A stretch of DNA of 64,000 bases from Odontesthes bonariensis (taxonomy: Eukaryota; Chordata; Actinopteri; Atheriniformes; Atherinopsidae), in assembly GCF_027942865.1 (NCBI RefSeq), contig NC_134521.1, positions 1,796,501 to 1,860,500 of the forward strand, written 5' to 3'. This document shows, piece after piece, positions 23,901 to 34,217 of this stretch (position 1 is its first letter; every line of letters starts with the position of its first letter). Made by a program: the position numbers and the translations under genes. Under the pieces are notes generated by a model, which was given only the letters and a program-made list of their open reading frames with translations, was not told the origin of the DNA and searched no databases.

Positions 23901-26900
23901 ATAGTGTAACTCAAGTAAAAGTACCGTTACTTCAGAATAATATAACTCAAGTAAAAGTACCGTTACTTTAGAGTAATATAACTCAAGTAAAAGTACCGTT
24001 ACTTCAGAATAATATAACTCAAGTAAAAGTACTCTTACTTCAGAGTAATATAACTCAAGTAAAAGTACTCTTACTTCAGAGTAATATAACTCAAGTAAAA
24101 GTACCGTTACTTCAGAGTAATATAACTCAAGTAAAAGTACTCTTACTTCAGAGTAATATAACTCAAGTAAAAGTACCGTTACTTCAGAGTAATATAACTC
24201 AAGTAAAAGTACTCTTACTTCAGAATGATATAACTCAAGTAAAAGTACCGTTACTTCAGAATAGTGTAACTCAAGTAAAAGTACCGTTACTTCAGAGTAA
24301 TATAACTCAAGTAAAAGTACTGTTACTTCAGAATAGTGTAACTCAAGTAAAAGTACCGTTACTTTAGAGTAATATAACTCAAGTAAAAGTACCGTTACTT
24401 TAGAGTAATATAACTCAAGTAAAAGTACCGTTACTTCAGAATAATATAACTCAAGTAAAAGTACTCTTACTTCAGAGTAATATAACTCAAGTAAAAGTAC
24501 TCTTACTTCAGAATAGTGTAACTCAAGTAAAAGTACCGTTACTTTAGAGTAATATAACTCAAGTAAAAGTACCGTTACTTTAGAGTAATATAACTCAAGT
24601 AAAAGTACCGTTACTTCAGAATAATATAACTCAAGTAAAAGTACCGTTACTTCAGAATAATATAACTCAAGTAAAAGTACTCTTACTTCAGAGTAATATA
24701 ACTCAAGTAAAAGTACTCTTACTTCAGAATAATATAACTCAAGTAAAAGTACTCTTACTTCAGAGTAATATAACTCAAGTAAAAGTACTCTTACTTCAGA
24801 GTAATATAACTCAAGTAAAAGTACTCTTACTTCAGAGTAATATAACTCAAGTAAAAGTACCGTTACTTCAGAATAATATAACTCAAGTAAAAGTACCGTT
24901 ACTTCAGAGTAATATAACTCAAGTAAAAGTACTCTTACTTCAGAGTAATATAACTCAAGTAAAAGTACTCTTACTTCAGAATAGTTTAACTCAAGTAAAA
25001 GTACTCTTACTTCAGAGTAATATAACTCAAGTAAAAGTACTCTTACTTCAGAGTAATATAACTCAAGTAAAAGTACTCTTACTTCAGAGTAATATAACTC
25101 AAGTAAAAGTACTCTTACTTCAGAATGATATAACTCAAGTAAAAGTACCGTTACTTCAGAATAGTGTAACTCAAGTAAAAGTACCGTTACTTCAGAGTAA
25201 TATAACTCAAGTAAAAGTACTGTTACTTCAGAATAGTGTAACTCAAGTAAAAGTACCGTTACTTTAGAGTAATATAACTCAAGTAAAAGTACCGTTACTT
25301 TAGAGTAATATAACTCAAGTAAAAGTACCGTTACTTTAGAGTAATATAACTCAAGTAAAAGTACCGTTACTTCAGAATAATATAACTCAAGTAAAAGTAC
25401 TCTTACTTCAGAGTAATATAACTCAAGTAAAAGTACTCTTACTTCAGAATAGTGTAACTCAAGTAAAAGTACCGTTACTTTAGAGTAATATAACTCAAGT
25501 AAAAGTACCGTTACTTTAGAGTAATATAACTCAAGTAAAAGTACCGTTACTTCAGAATAATATAACTCAAGTAAAAGTACCGTTACTTCAGAATAATATA
25601 ACTCAAGTAAAAGTACTCTTACTTCAGAGTAATATAACTCAAGTAAAAGTACTCTTACTTCAGAATAATATAACTCAAGTAAAAGTACTCTTACTTCAGA
25701 GTAATATAACTCAAGTAAAAGTACTCTTACTTCAGAGTAATATAACTCAAGTAAAAGTACTCTTACTTCAGAGTAATATAACTCAAGTAAAAGTACCGTT
25801 ACTTCAGAATAATATAACTCAAGTAAAAGTACCGTTACTTCAGAGTAATATAACTCAAGTAAAAGTACTCTTACTTCAGAGTAATATAACTCAAGTAAAA
25901 GTACTCTTACTTCAGAATAGTTTAACTCAAGTAAAAGTACTCTTACTTCAGAGTAATATAACTCAAGTAAAAGTACTCTTACTTCAGAGTAATATAACTC
26001 AAGTAAAAGTACTCTTACTTCAGAGTAATATAACTCAAGTAAAAGTACTCTTACTTCAGAATGATATAACTCAAGTAAAAGTACTCTTACTTCAGAGTAA
26101 TATAACTCAAGTAAAAGTACCGTGCTTGGTGAAAAAACTACTCGAGTACTGAGTAACTGTTGAGTAACGTCTGATTTATTTGTTAACACAAGCATTCAAT
26201 CAGACAGACAAAAATACTAAATAATCATCTTTAGGCCAATTAGAGTTCATCCAATTGATAAAATAAATTAAAATGAATTAATTCATTACAAAATAGCTTA
26301 AATTAAAATAATCCAGGTAAATTCAAGAACTTCGATTAAAAAATAAAAGAGACTTAGGAAATGTTTAAAACATATGTAACCCATATGTAACCTAAAAAAC
26401 AAACATTCACCTATCCATGGGGGAAAAAACGAGTTCAGGAAACTTAGCGCTACATGTTTCCTCAAGTTAGATGTTGAGTTTCTGCTGAAATGTGCGTTTG
26501 AAGTCGACCCGTCCGTCGTTATCGGAGGTCATCAGTGAAGTTGTTTTTAACGTGTCCTGAGCTCTGCGTCTGATTGGTTCCTCTCTGCATCATGTGACGG
26601 TTGAACTGCGTTGTCGTCGGCGTAGTAACGGATCTGTTGCCTCCCTCTCCGCAGCCGGCCGTGGCGTCCATCTGGCGGCGTCCTCGCGGTGCTCGAGGTT
26701 TCCTGCGCTGCCTGCTGCTCTGCGCTCTGGGCTCCTTCATGTTCGGCTGGCACGTCCACGAGAAGGCCGTCCTCATCGCCATCCTGCCTCTCAGGTCAGC
26801 TGGGCGGCGGCACGGCGGCGGCTGAACGGCGAGGACGATGTTAAACACGCTGTGCGTTTGTTCCTGCAGCCTCCTGGCAGTGGAGAACAGAGAGGATGCT

Positions 26901-28906
26901 GGGATCTTCCTGCTGCTGACCACCACGGGACATTACTCCCTGTTCCCGCTGCTCTTCACCGCCGCAGGTAAGCGGGAGATCTTCTTCTGTGGTTTTCCCA
27001 CCGTTTTCCTCCTCAGAATCAGACTGAAAGTGTTAACGCTGCTGCTGAACCTGGTGACGTGTTCATGTTGTTTCAGAGCTGCCCATCAAAGTGTGTCTGA
27101 TGCTGATCTTCACCATCTTCTCCTTCGCTGCTCTCAGGAAGCTGCACAGGTAACCTTTGACCTTACAATTAATTAATTGTAATTACAATTACAATATCAC
27201 CTTGACACTTTAATCACATTTTATCGACGCCTTATTTTTTTTTATTTATTTTTTTATTTTTAATTTCTTTTATTTATTTATTTTTATTTATTTGCTAAAT
27301 ATTTTATTTATTTATTTTTTGTCACCCCCTTTTGTGTTTTTATTTTCTTTGTGATTCTATTTTCTTGCTCTTCTTTTAATGTACCGCTCTTCGCCCTTCT
27401 AATTGCCCTTCGAGGATAAATAGAGTTTTTTCTGATTCTGATTCTGATTGACCTCCCGATTCATCGGGGAAACTTTTACAGGATCTGAGATTCAGTTTCT
27501 TTTTTCTGCTTTTCATTCATCTGTGAATTAGCCGCGGATGCATCTGATCGCTCTGCGGCCTGATCATGATTTTAATCGTTTAATTTAATCGTGACGTCGC
27601 CCGGTCACAGTTTAAATAAAAAGAGACCAGAAGAACCAGTTTGGCTGTCTTCTTCTGGTTTTTCTTTAAAACTATCTGCAACGCCGCTCATGTCACATGA
27701 TAACGGTTCTGCCAAATACACCGTCTCCATGGAAACGGCATATTATTGATCACAATAAAACTGGAACAAGGGCTGTGTTCGAAACCGCATACTTCTCCTA
27801 CTACTCCTACTAACTTTCTAGTTAGTAAGCGAGTTTGAGTAAGCAAGAAATTCTCCTAAATGTTGGGTATGCATCATGAGGTTACTACTCATACTCAAAC
27901 TACCCAAGATGCAACGTAACGTGACGTCACCGATCGTCATTTCCTGTCAAAACGGCAGTTTCAAGCTAGCTACAACGAGGGTAGGTTCACTTCCTGTTTT
28001 CAAAACAAAAGCACCAATTGTATGGTAATGGCTTTCCCTATGATAAAAGGCAACGGGCATTTTATTTTGTGAAAATAACCGGAAGTGCGTTAGCTCACTG
28101 CGGCTAGCTTTAGTAGCGCCGAATTCGTGGGAACAAAATTGTAAACAGCCGGTATTTTGTCAGGTTTTCAACACGTTGGGGATCTAAACGACTACTTTCT
28201 CACCTGAAAATGTTTCAAATGTTGCTAAAGTTTACAGAGTTTAGAGCTTAAGAGAAATCAGCTTCAGGCCGGCTGATTTCAGCTCGGGCAGGAGCGAAAT
28301 GCATTGTGGGTAAACGCTCTGCATACTGCCTGATCGATAAGTATGTAGTATGAAAGTATGCAGTATGGTAGTATGTAGTATGGAAGTATGTAGTATGGAA
28401 GTATGCAGTATGGAAGTATGTAGTATGGAAGTATGTAGTATGGAAGTATGCAGTATGGAAGTATGCAGTATGTAGTATGTAGTATGGAAGTATGCAGTAT
28501 GGAAGTATGCAGTATGTAGTATGTAGTATGGAAGTATGCAGTATGGAAGTATGTAGTTTGCGGTTTCGAACACAGCCTTAGATCTGATTTTTGTATCCAA
28601 ACTGACCTTTGACCTTTGGGAAATGTCTGAGCAGGCTCTGAGCTCCATGTTCAGAAGTAATGGGATTACTCTCCCCTCAGTGGTCGGGGCGCTCTGCTCC
28701 GTCGGGCGGAGGTCATCTACCTGCTGGGATTGGCTGTCGTGGCCGTCGCCTGCGAGGTCGTCTTCCCTCTGTCGCCGTGGCGACAGAAACTGCCCTTCCT
28801 CCCTCTGCTGGCCACCTCGGTGTACTGCTCGGTGGGCGTCAGCTACTCCTTCCTGCGTCTCTACATCAGCCTGCTGCGGCCGGACGGCAAACCCAAGCAG
28901 CAGTGA
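14953..28906 (+). CDS. alg8: ALG8, dolichyl-P-Glc alpha-1,3-glucosyltransferase, 13 exons
   Basis: Exons: 14953-15038, 16938-17016, 19587-19780, 20113-20222, 21996-22063, 22155-22281, 22402-22505, 23068-23188, 23264-23403, 26655-26794, 26870-26967, 27077-27149, 28681-28906. They join in frame to 1,566 nt (521 codons plus TGA). All introns are GT-AG; the donor at 22282 (GTGCAG) is the weakest. The enzyme is a multi-pass ER membrane protein of family GT57. It adds the second glucose, from dolichyl-phosphate-glucose, to the lipid-linked N-glycan precursor. Diagnostic stretches are [20 protein letters not shown] (acidic luminal loop, D33 and E35), [86 protein letters not shown] and [13 protein letters not shown]. 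The C-terminus is KPKQQ; the human protein ends similarly and is about 526 residues. No frameshift or stop interrupts it. Confidence 0.97.
15195..15205 (+). promoter_or_regulatory. YY1-like motif in ALG8 intron 1
   Basis: AAGATGGCGCC differs by one base from the YY1 consensus AAGATGGCGGC. It lies about 240 bp downstream of the ALG8 start codon, a usual position for YY1 sites in housekeeping genes. Confidence 0.35.
15405..15830. repeat. TTTTATTCTG-type microsatellite
   Basis: Irregular TTTTATTCTG, TTTTATTTTG and TTTTATTCAG units lie in ALG8 intron 1. Open frames here are low-complexity artefacts. Confidence 0.95.
16271..16861. repeat. 34-bp minisatellite upstream of ALG8 exon 2
   Basis: About 17 copies of a 34-bp unit (GATGTTCCATAAATCTTCTC followed by CAGAAACGGCTCCA). 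The array ends about 76 bp before the exon 2 acceptor. Each unit carries a pyrimidine-rich CTTCTCCAG that resembles a 3' splice site. Confidence 0.97.
17345..18572. mobile_element. Inverted-repeat element with TTAA/TTGA flanks (1.2 kb)
   Basis: It starts GGCGAGACAC and ends GTGTCTCACC. It is flanked by TTAA (17341-17344) and TTGA (18573-18576), which reads as a one-base-decayed TTAA duplication. It has no coding capacity and lies in ALG8 intron 2. Confidence 0.62.
18601..19500 (-). pseudogene. LINE reverse-transcriptase C-terminal fragment (L2/CR1-like)
   Basis: On the minus strand around 19245-19350 the sequence reads [20 protein letters not shown] followed by [13 protein letters not shown], the familiar C-terminal reverse-transcriptase segment of L2/CR1-type LINEs. 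The rest down to 18601 is its decayed 3' part, ending in ATT repeats. A G-run lies near 18750. It is inactive and lies in ALG8 intron 2. Confidence 0.8.
20260..21320 (-). pseudogene. Decayed L2-like LINE with reverse-transcriptase motifs
   Basis: On the minus strand, [18 protein letters not shown] (about 21160-21215) is followed by [20 protein letters not shown] (about 20775-20850), which includes the YADD catalytic box. A second diverged copy of the YADD segment lies at 20480-20560, so part of the element is duplicated. The region between the two motifs is split by another repeat (20848-21165). It lies in ALG8 intron 4. Confidence 0.78.
20848..21165. mobile_element. Teleost interspersed repeat inserted in the LINE
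   Basis: The stretch runs from AATGGTAAATGGTAAATGGA to CTGAGCTACAGCCGCC, a widespread fish repeat whose class I cannot name. It splits the LINE between two adjacent reverse-transcriptase motifs and so inserted after it. Confidence 0.65.
21740..21840 (+). mobile_element. LINE/SINE 3' tail fragment
   Basis: The sequence GGCGCTATACAAATAAAAAT followed by TTGAATTGAAT is a common teleost LINE 3' tail. It lies in ALG8 intron 4. Confidence 0.6.
22522..22617. repeat. Dispersed ~95-bp sequence, copy 2 of 3
   Basis: The sequence around CACGGAGGCGTTCCCCAAGG also occurs at 20555-20612 and, inverted, at 31556-31655. The copies at 22522 and 31556 match along nearly their whole length. It starts just after the ALG8 exon 7 donor. 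The identity of the repeat is unknown. Confidence 0.7.
22640..23042. repeat. Hairpin-unit minisatellite, ALG8 intron 7
   Basis: About 12 copies of a 31-33 bp unit with core AAAAGTCTGTTGCTCACAGG and CTTTTATT. Each unit is a near-perfect inverted repeat (10-bp stem, 5-base loop). The array ends about 25 bp before the exon 8 acceptor at 23067. Its orientation is opposite to the copy at 56065-57430. Confidence 0.95.
23581..26121. repeat. 36-bp minisatellite in ALG8 intron 9
   Basis: About 70 copies of a 36-bp unit (ACTCAAGTAAAAGTACCGTT then ACTTCAGAGTAATATA). The CCG/CTC and GAGTAATA/GAATAGTG/GAATGATA variants recur in the same order in the blocks starting near 23660, 24210 and 25110, showing duplication of large blocks. 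The 886-codon minus-strand frame across it is a repeat artefact (12-residue period). Confidence 0.97.
26122..26480 (-). mobile_element. hAT-like transposon fragment next to the 36-bp array
   Basis: This stretch is the reverse complement, with good similarity, of 49130-49390 in a second copy near RCSD1. Both copies include the blocks ATGTTTCCTCAAGTTAG and CCCATATGTAACC. The ACTACTCGAGTACTGAGTAA end joins directly to the 36-bp array, so the array probably grew from the transposon's terminal sequence. Confidence 0.7.
27180..27455 (+). mobile_element. LINE tail with TTTATT-rich region and ATTCTG repeats
   Basis: The stretch AATTGCCCTTCGAGGATAAA followed by GATTCTGATTCTGATT is a typical teleost LINE 3' end with a short tandem tail. 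It is preceded by T/A-rich low complexity. It lies in ALG8 intron 12. Confidence 0.65.
27771..28577. mobile_element. Inverted-repeat transposon containing a 7-bp satellite
   Basis: The ends are GGCTGTGTTCGAAACCGCAT and, inverted, GCGGTTTCGAACACAGCC. A core of about 550 bp is followed by 28330-28560, made of GTATGTA/GTATGCA/GTATGGAA units, which are the reverse complement of the satellite at 1-2766. The core matches 35195-35702 in inverted orientation. I found no clear target duplication, so the superfamily is undecided. It lies in ALG8 intron 12. Confidence 0.82.
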
Positions 28907-29246
28907 GACGGCGTCCGACAGGTTGGCTCCGCCCACATCAGAGGACGCCGACAGGACGCGGAGCCGGTGTCAGACGGGAAGCCCGAGGGCCTCGGCAGCA
29001 GGTGATCGATCCTTTCCTCCTCAAAGCCACACTCAGTCTGAGATGCCAGCGTGTTGTGTTGAGCTGCAGACCCACCTGCCCAGGTGCTCGCCGCCTCCGA
29101 ACTGATGCATGCTGGGAAAGTGTGTTTAAGTGGATTCTGTCGGCCGCTCGGTAAAAGCTGCAGACAGAAAACGGGTTGTTCTGAACGCCGTGTGGACCAA
29201 ATCACCGCTGAGAGATGCTCATGATGTGTCTTCTTCTGTGTTTTTA

Positions 29247-29252
29247 AATAAA
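29247..29252 (+). other. ALG8 polyadenylation signal
   Basis: AATAAA lies 341 bp downstream of the ALG8 stop codon and is the first canonical signal seen. Confidence 0.7.
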
Positions 29253-29259
29253 GCAGAAA

Positions 29260-29966
29260 AGAATTTCTCTTCTTTCTTTGTTCCTGACAAAGCAAGACGA
29301 TGACAACGTCTATGCGTGACACCGAAGCTTGTAGAGTGTTAATCCAACATGGCAGCGGACACAACGTTACCGTTCAATGCAGCCTTAGAAAGTGTTTTAA
29401 GTAGCTTAGAAAGCAAGTTTACTTTTATTTTACTTTTTTTTTTTTTTCTTCTTCTTCCTCGTCGAATTTCTGTCGTCATCTGGTATGTGTGATACAATTG
29501 GCTATGAATCGTGCGCAAAGCAGCATGGGAAGAACCAGACGCCATCTGATAGACATTCGTAGCGCCCAATAAACGGCTCTAGGCATGTGTAAAGCACGCC
29601 TCAAATACGAGAAAATGCACACCTAGTTCCCAGACCACCATCTCATCGAGATGTGGACGCGTCAGCCAGGCTAAGATGGAGTTGGAAAAACAGCCAAAAA
29701 AAAACGGATTTTACTCTCTGGATCCCTAGCTAAGCCCCGCCTTCTCTTTAAAAAACACAAAACTCTTCTCTCCTGCAACAGTTGGATCACACAGGATGCT
29801 CCTCCCTCCATGGAAAGCCACGCCCCCACAAACGTGGGACTCATGTCTCATTCACCTGTAAATATTTCATGAAAATAACAAATCCCCCCCGAAGAGAGAA
29901 AAATAATTACCTGTCCAGCAGGTTTTTTGTCCTCGGCCCGAGGAGTTTGGATTGGTCTTCACACCA
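29260..29966. other. Intergenic, no recognised feature
   Basis: Unique-looking or degenerate DNA between ALG8 and the foldback element. No exon can be supported. Confidence 0.5.
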
Positions 29967-29970
29967 TTAA

Positions 29971-30914
29971 AGGGATAATCTGGAGTAAAATGCACTTTAG
30001 GTCAATTTACGGGATGTTGGGAGTACGTACGTTGAGTTGACATCAAAATCATGTCATTCGGATGTGTTTTGAGAATTTCGATTTGACCGTTTTTAGCCAA
30101 AAGTCGTTAGCCTGGAAGTGAGAGGGGCATATCATGTCACCGCTACAAAACGCTATTTTTATACCTCTTCTACAGCTCCAAACAACATAACACTTACGTG
30201 GTAGTGAGTAGAGGGTCCCTAAAGCCAAACCGAAGTGTCCCGAGGTCTTCATGTGGTCGGATAGAGAGTCCAGAATGAATTTAATCAAGCCAGTACCTGC
30301 TCTCAATCAGAGCCTCTTCCGTCAACAGGAGGCTACCTCACGCGAGACATCACGTCACGTGACATTTCAAAATTCCAACCTGTTAGTAAGCTAGGCTTTG
30401 CTGTTGCATACAACTTCATTTCACTTTCGAAAGAAACACTGGACTATGTTTGTAAAAAAAACGGCAACGAAATTGTGACTTTCCAGAGCGAGTTACTCCA
30501 CACTCGGCAATCAACTACGGACCCACGTGACGTGATGTCTCGCGTGAGATAGCCTCCTGTTGACGGAAGAGGCTCTGACTGAGAGCAGGTACTGGCTTGA
30601 TTAAATTCATTCTGGACTCTCTATCCGACCACATGAAGACCTCGGGACACTTCGGTTTGGCTTTAGGGACCCTCTACTCACTACCACGTAAGTGTTATGT
30701 TGTTTGGAGCTGTAGAAGAGGTATAAAAATAGCGTTTTGTAGCGGTGACATGATATGCCCCTCTGACTTCCAGGCTAACGACTTTTGGCTAAAAACGGTC
30801 AAATCGAAATTCTCAAAACACATCCGAATGACATGATTTTGATGTCAACTCAACGTATGTACTCCCAACATCCCGTAAATTGATCTAAAGTGCATTTTAC
30901 TCCGGATTATCCCT
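29971..30914. mobile_element. TTAA foldback element A (long inverted arms)
   Basis: It is flanked by TTAA on both sides (29967-29970 and 30915-30918). It starts AGGGATAATCTGGAGTAAAA and ends with the inverse. The arms are about 395 bp (29971-30365 and 30522-30914), leaving a spacer of about 155 bp. It is closely related to 51050-52204. Each arm contains an open frame of about 79 codons (HMKTSGHFGLALGTLYSLPR). Confidence 0.88.
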
Positions 30915-30918
30915 TTAA

Positions 30919-31380
30919 GCAACTATTCTAAGTAACTATGAAAACTATTATATATTCATTCTAATCAAGGCCTCAGATGAAATTATGTCATTATCTCTTC
31001 AATAATGTTTACATGCATATTTTTTTGTCTCCCACAATCAACATATTTGTTCCACCTTCCATCATCCTCCTCCAGTATTCGCCACCATCATCTGCCGCCC
31101 CGGCCCCTGAGTGGCCCAGTCAGGTAGTAAAGTCCCGGGTCACTTTTTTGCCCCAGTCCGCCCCTGGATGGGCCTATAAATCTGTTTCACCTGCTCAGAA
31201 AACCGAAGTAAAGCCGACAGTTCTGAGGATGTTTATATCCAGAATACCTTTAACGCCACCTTTCAGATTCTTTTCTGTGTGGCAAACACGATATTCTGTT
31301 ACTAACAGGTTCCCATCAGGCCGACTCTCAGTGCCTCCAACAGTCTGAGGCTTCCGTCCTTAGAGCCTTCGGTCCGGAAC
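30919..31380. other. Intergenic, no recognised feature
   Basis: No repeat or exon can be supported. Confidence 0.45.
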
Positions 31381-31384
31381 AACA

Positions 31385-31550
31385 GCCTGGAGACCCCCCC
31401 AGGAGGAGACCCCCTCCCAGGAGGAACCCCCCCCCAGGAGGAGACCCCCCCAGGAGCAGACCCCCTCCCAGGAGGAACCCCCCCCAGGAGGAGACCCCCC
31501 CCCAGGAGGAGACCCCCTCCCAGGAGGAAACCCCCCCCTGGAGGAGACCC
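31385..31550. repeat. C-rich minisatellite (CCCCCCAGGAGGA units)
   Basis: Irregular 15-18 bp units of CCCCCCCAGGAGGA(GA/AC). Open frames across it (Gly/Pro-rich) are artefacts. Confidence 0.93.
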
Positions 31551-31555
31551 ACATC

Positions 31556-31655
31556 TACCTTCATTCATTTAGGGAAAAAAACAGATGTCCTAAACCGGAG
31601 CCTTGGGGAACGCCTCCGTGTTGTTTCAAGATTAAACGAAAGACACAAAGTTTGT
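31556..31655. repeat. Dispersed ~95-bp sequence, copy 3 (inverted)
   Basis: Reverse complement of 22522-22617, including the block ending at TTCATTCAT. Confidence 0.7.
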
Positions 31656-31663
31656 TTAAAAAC

Positions 31664-34217
31664 TTTATTAATAAGGCAACACCAAACATGATTGGTTGAA
31701 ATGAAAAAACAAGTTTGAATTTCTCCTGGACGACTCCAACAGTTTGACGTGCAGATCAGATCTGATCGTAGGACCATCGGATGGTCTCTCAGGACAAAGT
31801 GGGCTCATTTCCTCAACTCTGACCTCATCATTAATCCCCGTTTGTTCTCCCCACGTCTGGTCCTAACGTCACTGATTTAAAAAGCTTTAAAACACTCGTG
31901 ACAAAACAGAAGAAAATCCTCATGTTGAAGTTTTTCAAACCAAACGTTCATTTTCTCACATTGTGACCGGATCCAGCACAGAAACGAGTTCCTTTGTGGC
32001 TCAGCAGAACCTTGTCGGGTCCCTGTGGCTCAGACCTCTTTAAACCTCTGGAAACACTGAGGTCTGAAGCATCTTTACAGTTAGATGATCAACCATGGGG
32101 GGAACCTCAGCCGGAAGGTAAAAACCCAAACCAGGGTGCAGTTCCACAGACGGCCACTAGAGGCTGCAGCCTGACGTCTTTAAAAATGAGGCCGTCTGAC
32201 GTGTTTAATCAGACTCTTTGGTGTCGGTCACGGCCTTTAATGGCGGAGCTGTGTCTGCATCATTAGATCGAATGGAAAAATGTGATGTGTCACTCTGATT
32301 AGAGCTCTGAGAGCTTCTGTAATGTGAGATAACAGTCTGTCCCGGTTAAGCCCGGTTTAACCCGAGCGTGTCCTTGGATCGGCCTGATTCCACTTAGTTG
32401 AGGATTCTTTGGTCCTTGAACATCTCTTGAGCTGCTGCTGAACCGTCTACAGCTTTAACGAGATCAGCAAACTCCCAGCATGCACTGCAGCAGGTAAAAC
32501 TCTGTGACCGGTGTTAAAACCAGCCGCCCAGCTCCGCAAACTCTGACTGAAATTATTCAATTTATTTGATCATTTTGTCCAAAATCCTCAACTTATTGTC
32601 CACTTTCATGCAGAAAATTAGGATTTCCAGATTTCTTTCTTTCTGTAGCATCACAACAACACGACTTATTACTCTGTCCCATTATTTATGGAACAAAACT
32701 GAGACCAAACCGGAGAGTGAGTGTTTTCCACCTGAATAATCTTTCTCTCTGTAGCATTGATCAGTTAATCAGAGCATTGATCAGTTAATCAGAGCATTGA
32801 TCAGTTAATCAGAGCATTGATCAGTTAGTCAGAGCATTGATCAGTTAATCAGAGCATTGATCAGTTAATCAGAGCATTGATCAGTTAATCAGAGCATTGA
32901 TCAGTTAGTCAGAGCATTGATCAGTTAATCGGAGCATTGATCAGTTAATCGGAGCATTGATCAGTTAATCGGAGCATTGATCAGTTAATCGGAGCATTGA
33001 TCAGTTAGTCAGAGCATTGATCAGTTAATCAGAGCATTGATCAGTTAATCAGAGCATTGATCAGTTAGTCAGAGCATTGATCAGTTAGTCAGAGCATTGA
33101 TCAGTTAGTCAGAGCATTGATCAGTTAATCAGAGCATTGATCAGTTAGTCAGAGCATTGATCAGTTAGTCGGAGCATTGATCAGTTAATCAGAGCATTGA
33201 TCAGTGAATCAGAGCATTGATCAGGGAATCAGAGCATTGATCAGTGAATCAGAGCATTGATCAGCAGCTCCTGGCTGGAAGCAGGAAGGGTTCACTTAGT
33301 TTCTCAGTTTTTGTTCCATAAATAATGAGACAGTGTTGTTGTTCTGTCCTGATGTTTTTGAACCTCTGGAAGAAGTTCTGGTGAGACTGTGGGACAGATG
33401 TTCAGAAACAGAAGACTGACGCTGAGTTCTGATCCTGGTTCTGGTTCTGGTTCCGGTTCTGATCCCGGTTCCGGTTCTGTAATCTCTGCGTTGGGTTCTG
33501 CTCTGTCAGCTCTCTCAGAGAACATTTCAAACCCAGTTTGTCGCTGCTTTGCAGCTGAAATTCAGGTTCGAACCATTTGAAACTTAAAGTCTTCGACTAT
33601 GAACAAATGTTTCCTTTAAGCACAGATTGAGTTAATCTCTACATAAAAAAAAGTTTAAAGTGCATCAAATTCTATCAGATCCTAGAAAAGTCAGAAAATA
33701 ATTTGAGTTCTAACTTGTTTGAATCGTTTTTGGGAGATTCAAACACGAGTTTTGTGCTTGTGAACGTTGAAACTAAGTTTTATATTTAAACTACCGACTT
33801 AAGAATATCAGAATTACCCGAAAACTGTTGCCCTCAGGTTAGAAACCTCGGGGATGAAGTCAGGGACTAACTGATGAAAGAATGTGTAAAATATATGTTA
33901 TTAATCTGAGGAACCTTTAGATCGGACATTAGAACACATAAATATTACCTTTAGGAATCCAGTTTGGAAGATATTTCGTCACTAATTCTGAAAAAGAAGA
34001 ATTTCTCCAAACGGCCGCCGATAAAAATCCAAACTGAAACTATTTCTGTGGCAGAAAACACTGGAACCTGGACGAAGCTTTCCGGGTTTGAACCCTGTGT
34101 CGAAGGTCGATGATCTGTGAAGTCTTCGGTTAAGTCCACTCACAGCCAATCACAGTCCACCAAAAGTCTGAGGTTCGATCCGTGGTTTCGCACAAACGAA
34201 GCAGACGTTGGGTCCGG
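31664..34217 (-). other. Probable long 3' UTR/flank of the GCAP gene
   Basis: No exon is visible between the GCAP stop codon (34218) and an AATAAA on the minus strand at 31664-31669. The 3' UTR may extend that far, but this cannot be decided from sequence. The region includes the 20-bp array at 32754-33263 and a short GGTTCTG/GGTTCCG run at 33430-33480. Confidence 0.35.
32754..33263. repeat. 20-bp minisatellite with TGATCA palindrome
   Basis: About 25 perfect or near-perfect copies of AGAGCATTGATCAGTTAATC. Variants TTAGTC, CGGAGC and GTGAATC cluster by position. The BclI palindrome TGATCA occurs in every copy. Confidence 0.98.

Noticed and set aside
23535..26195. 886-codon minus-strand frame with a 12-residue period
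   Set aside because: It is the 36-bp minisatellite read in one frame. The real ALG8 exons lie on both sides on the other strand.
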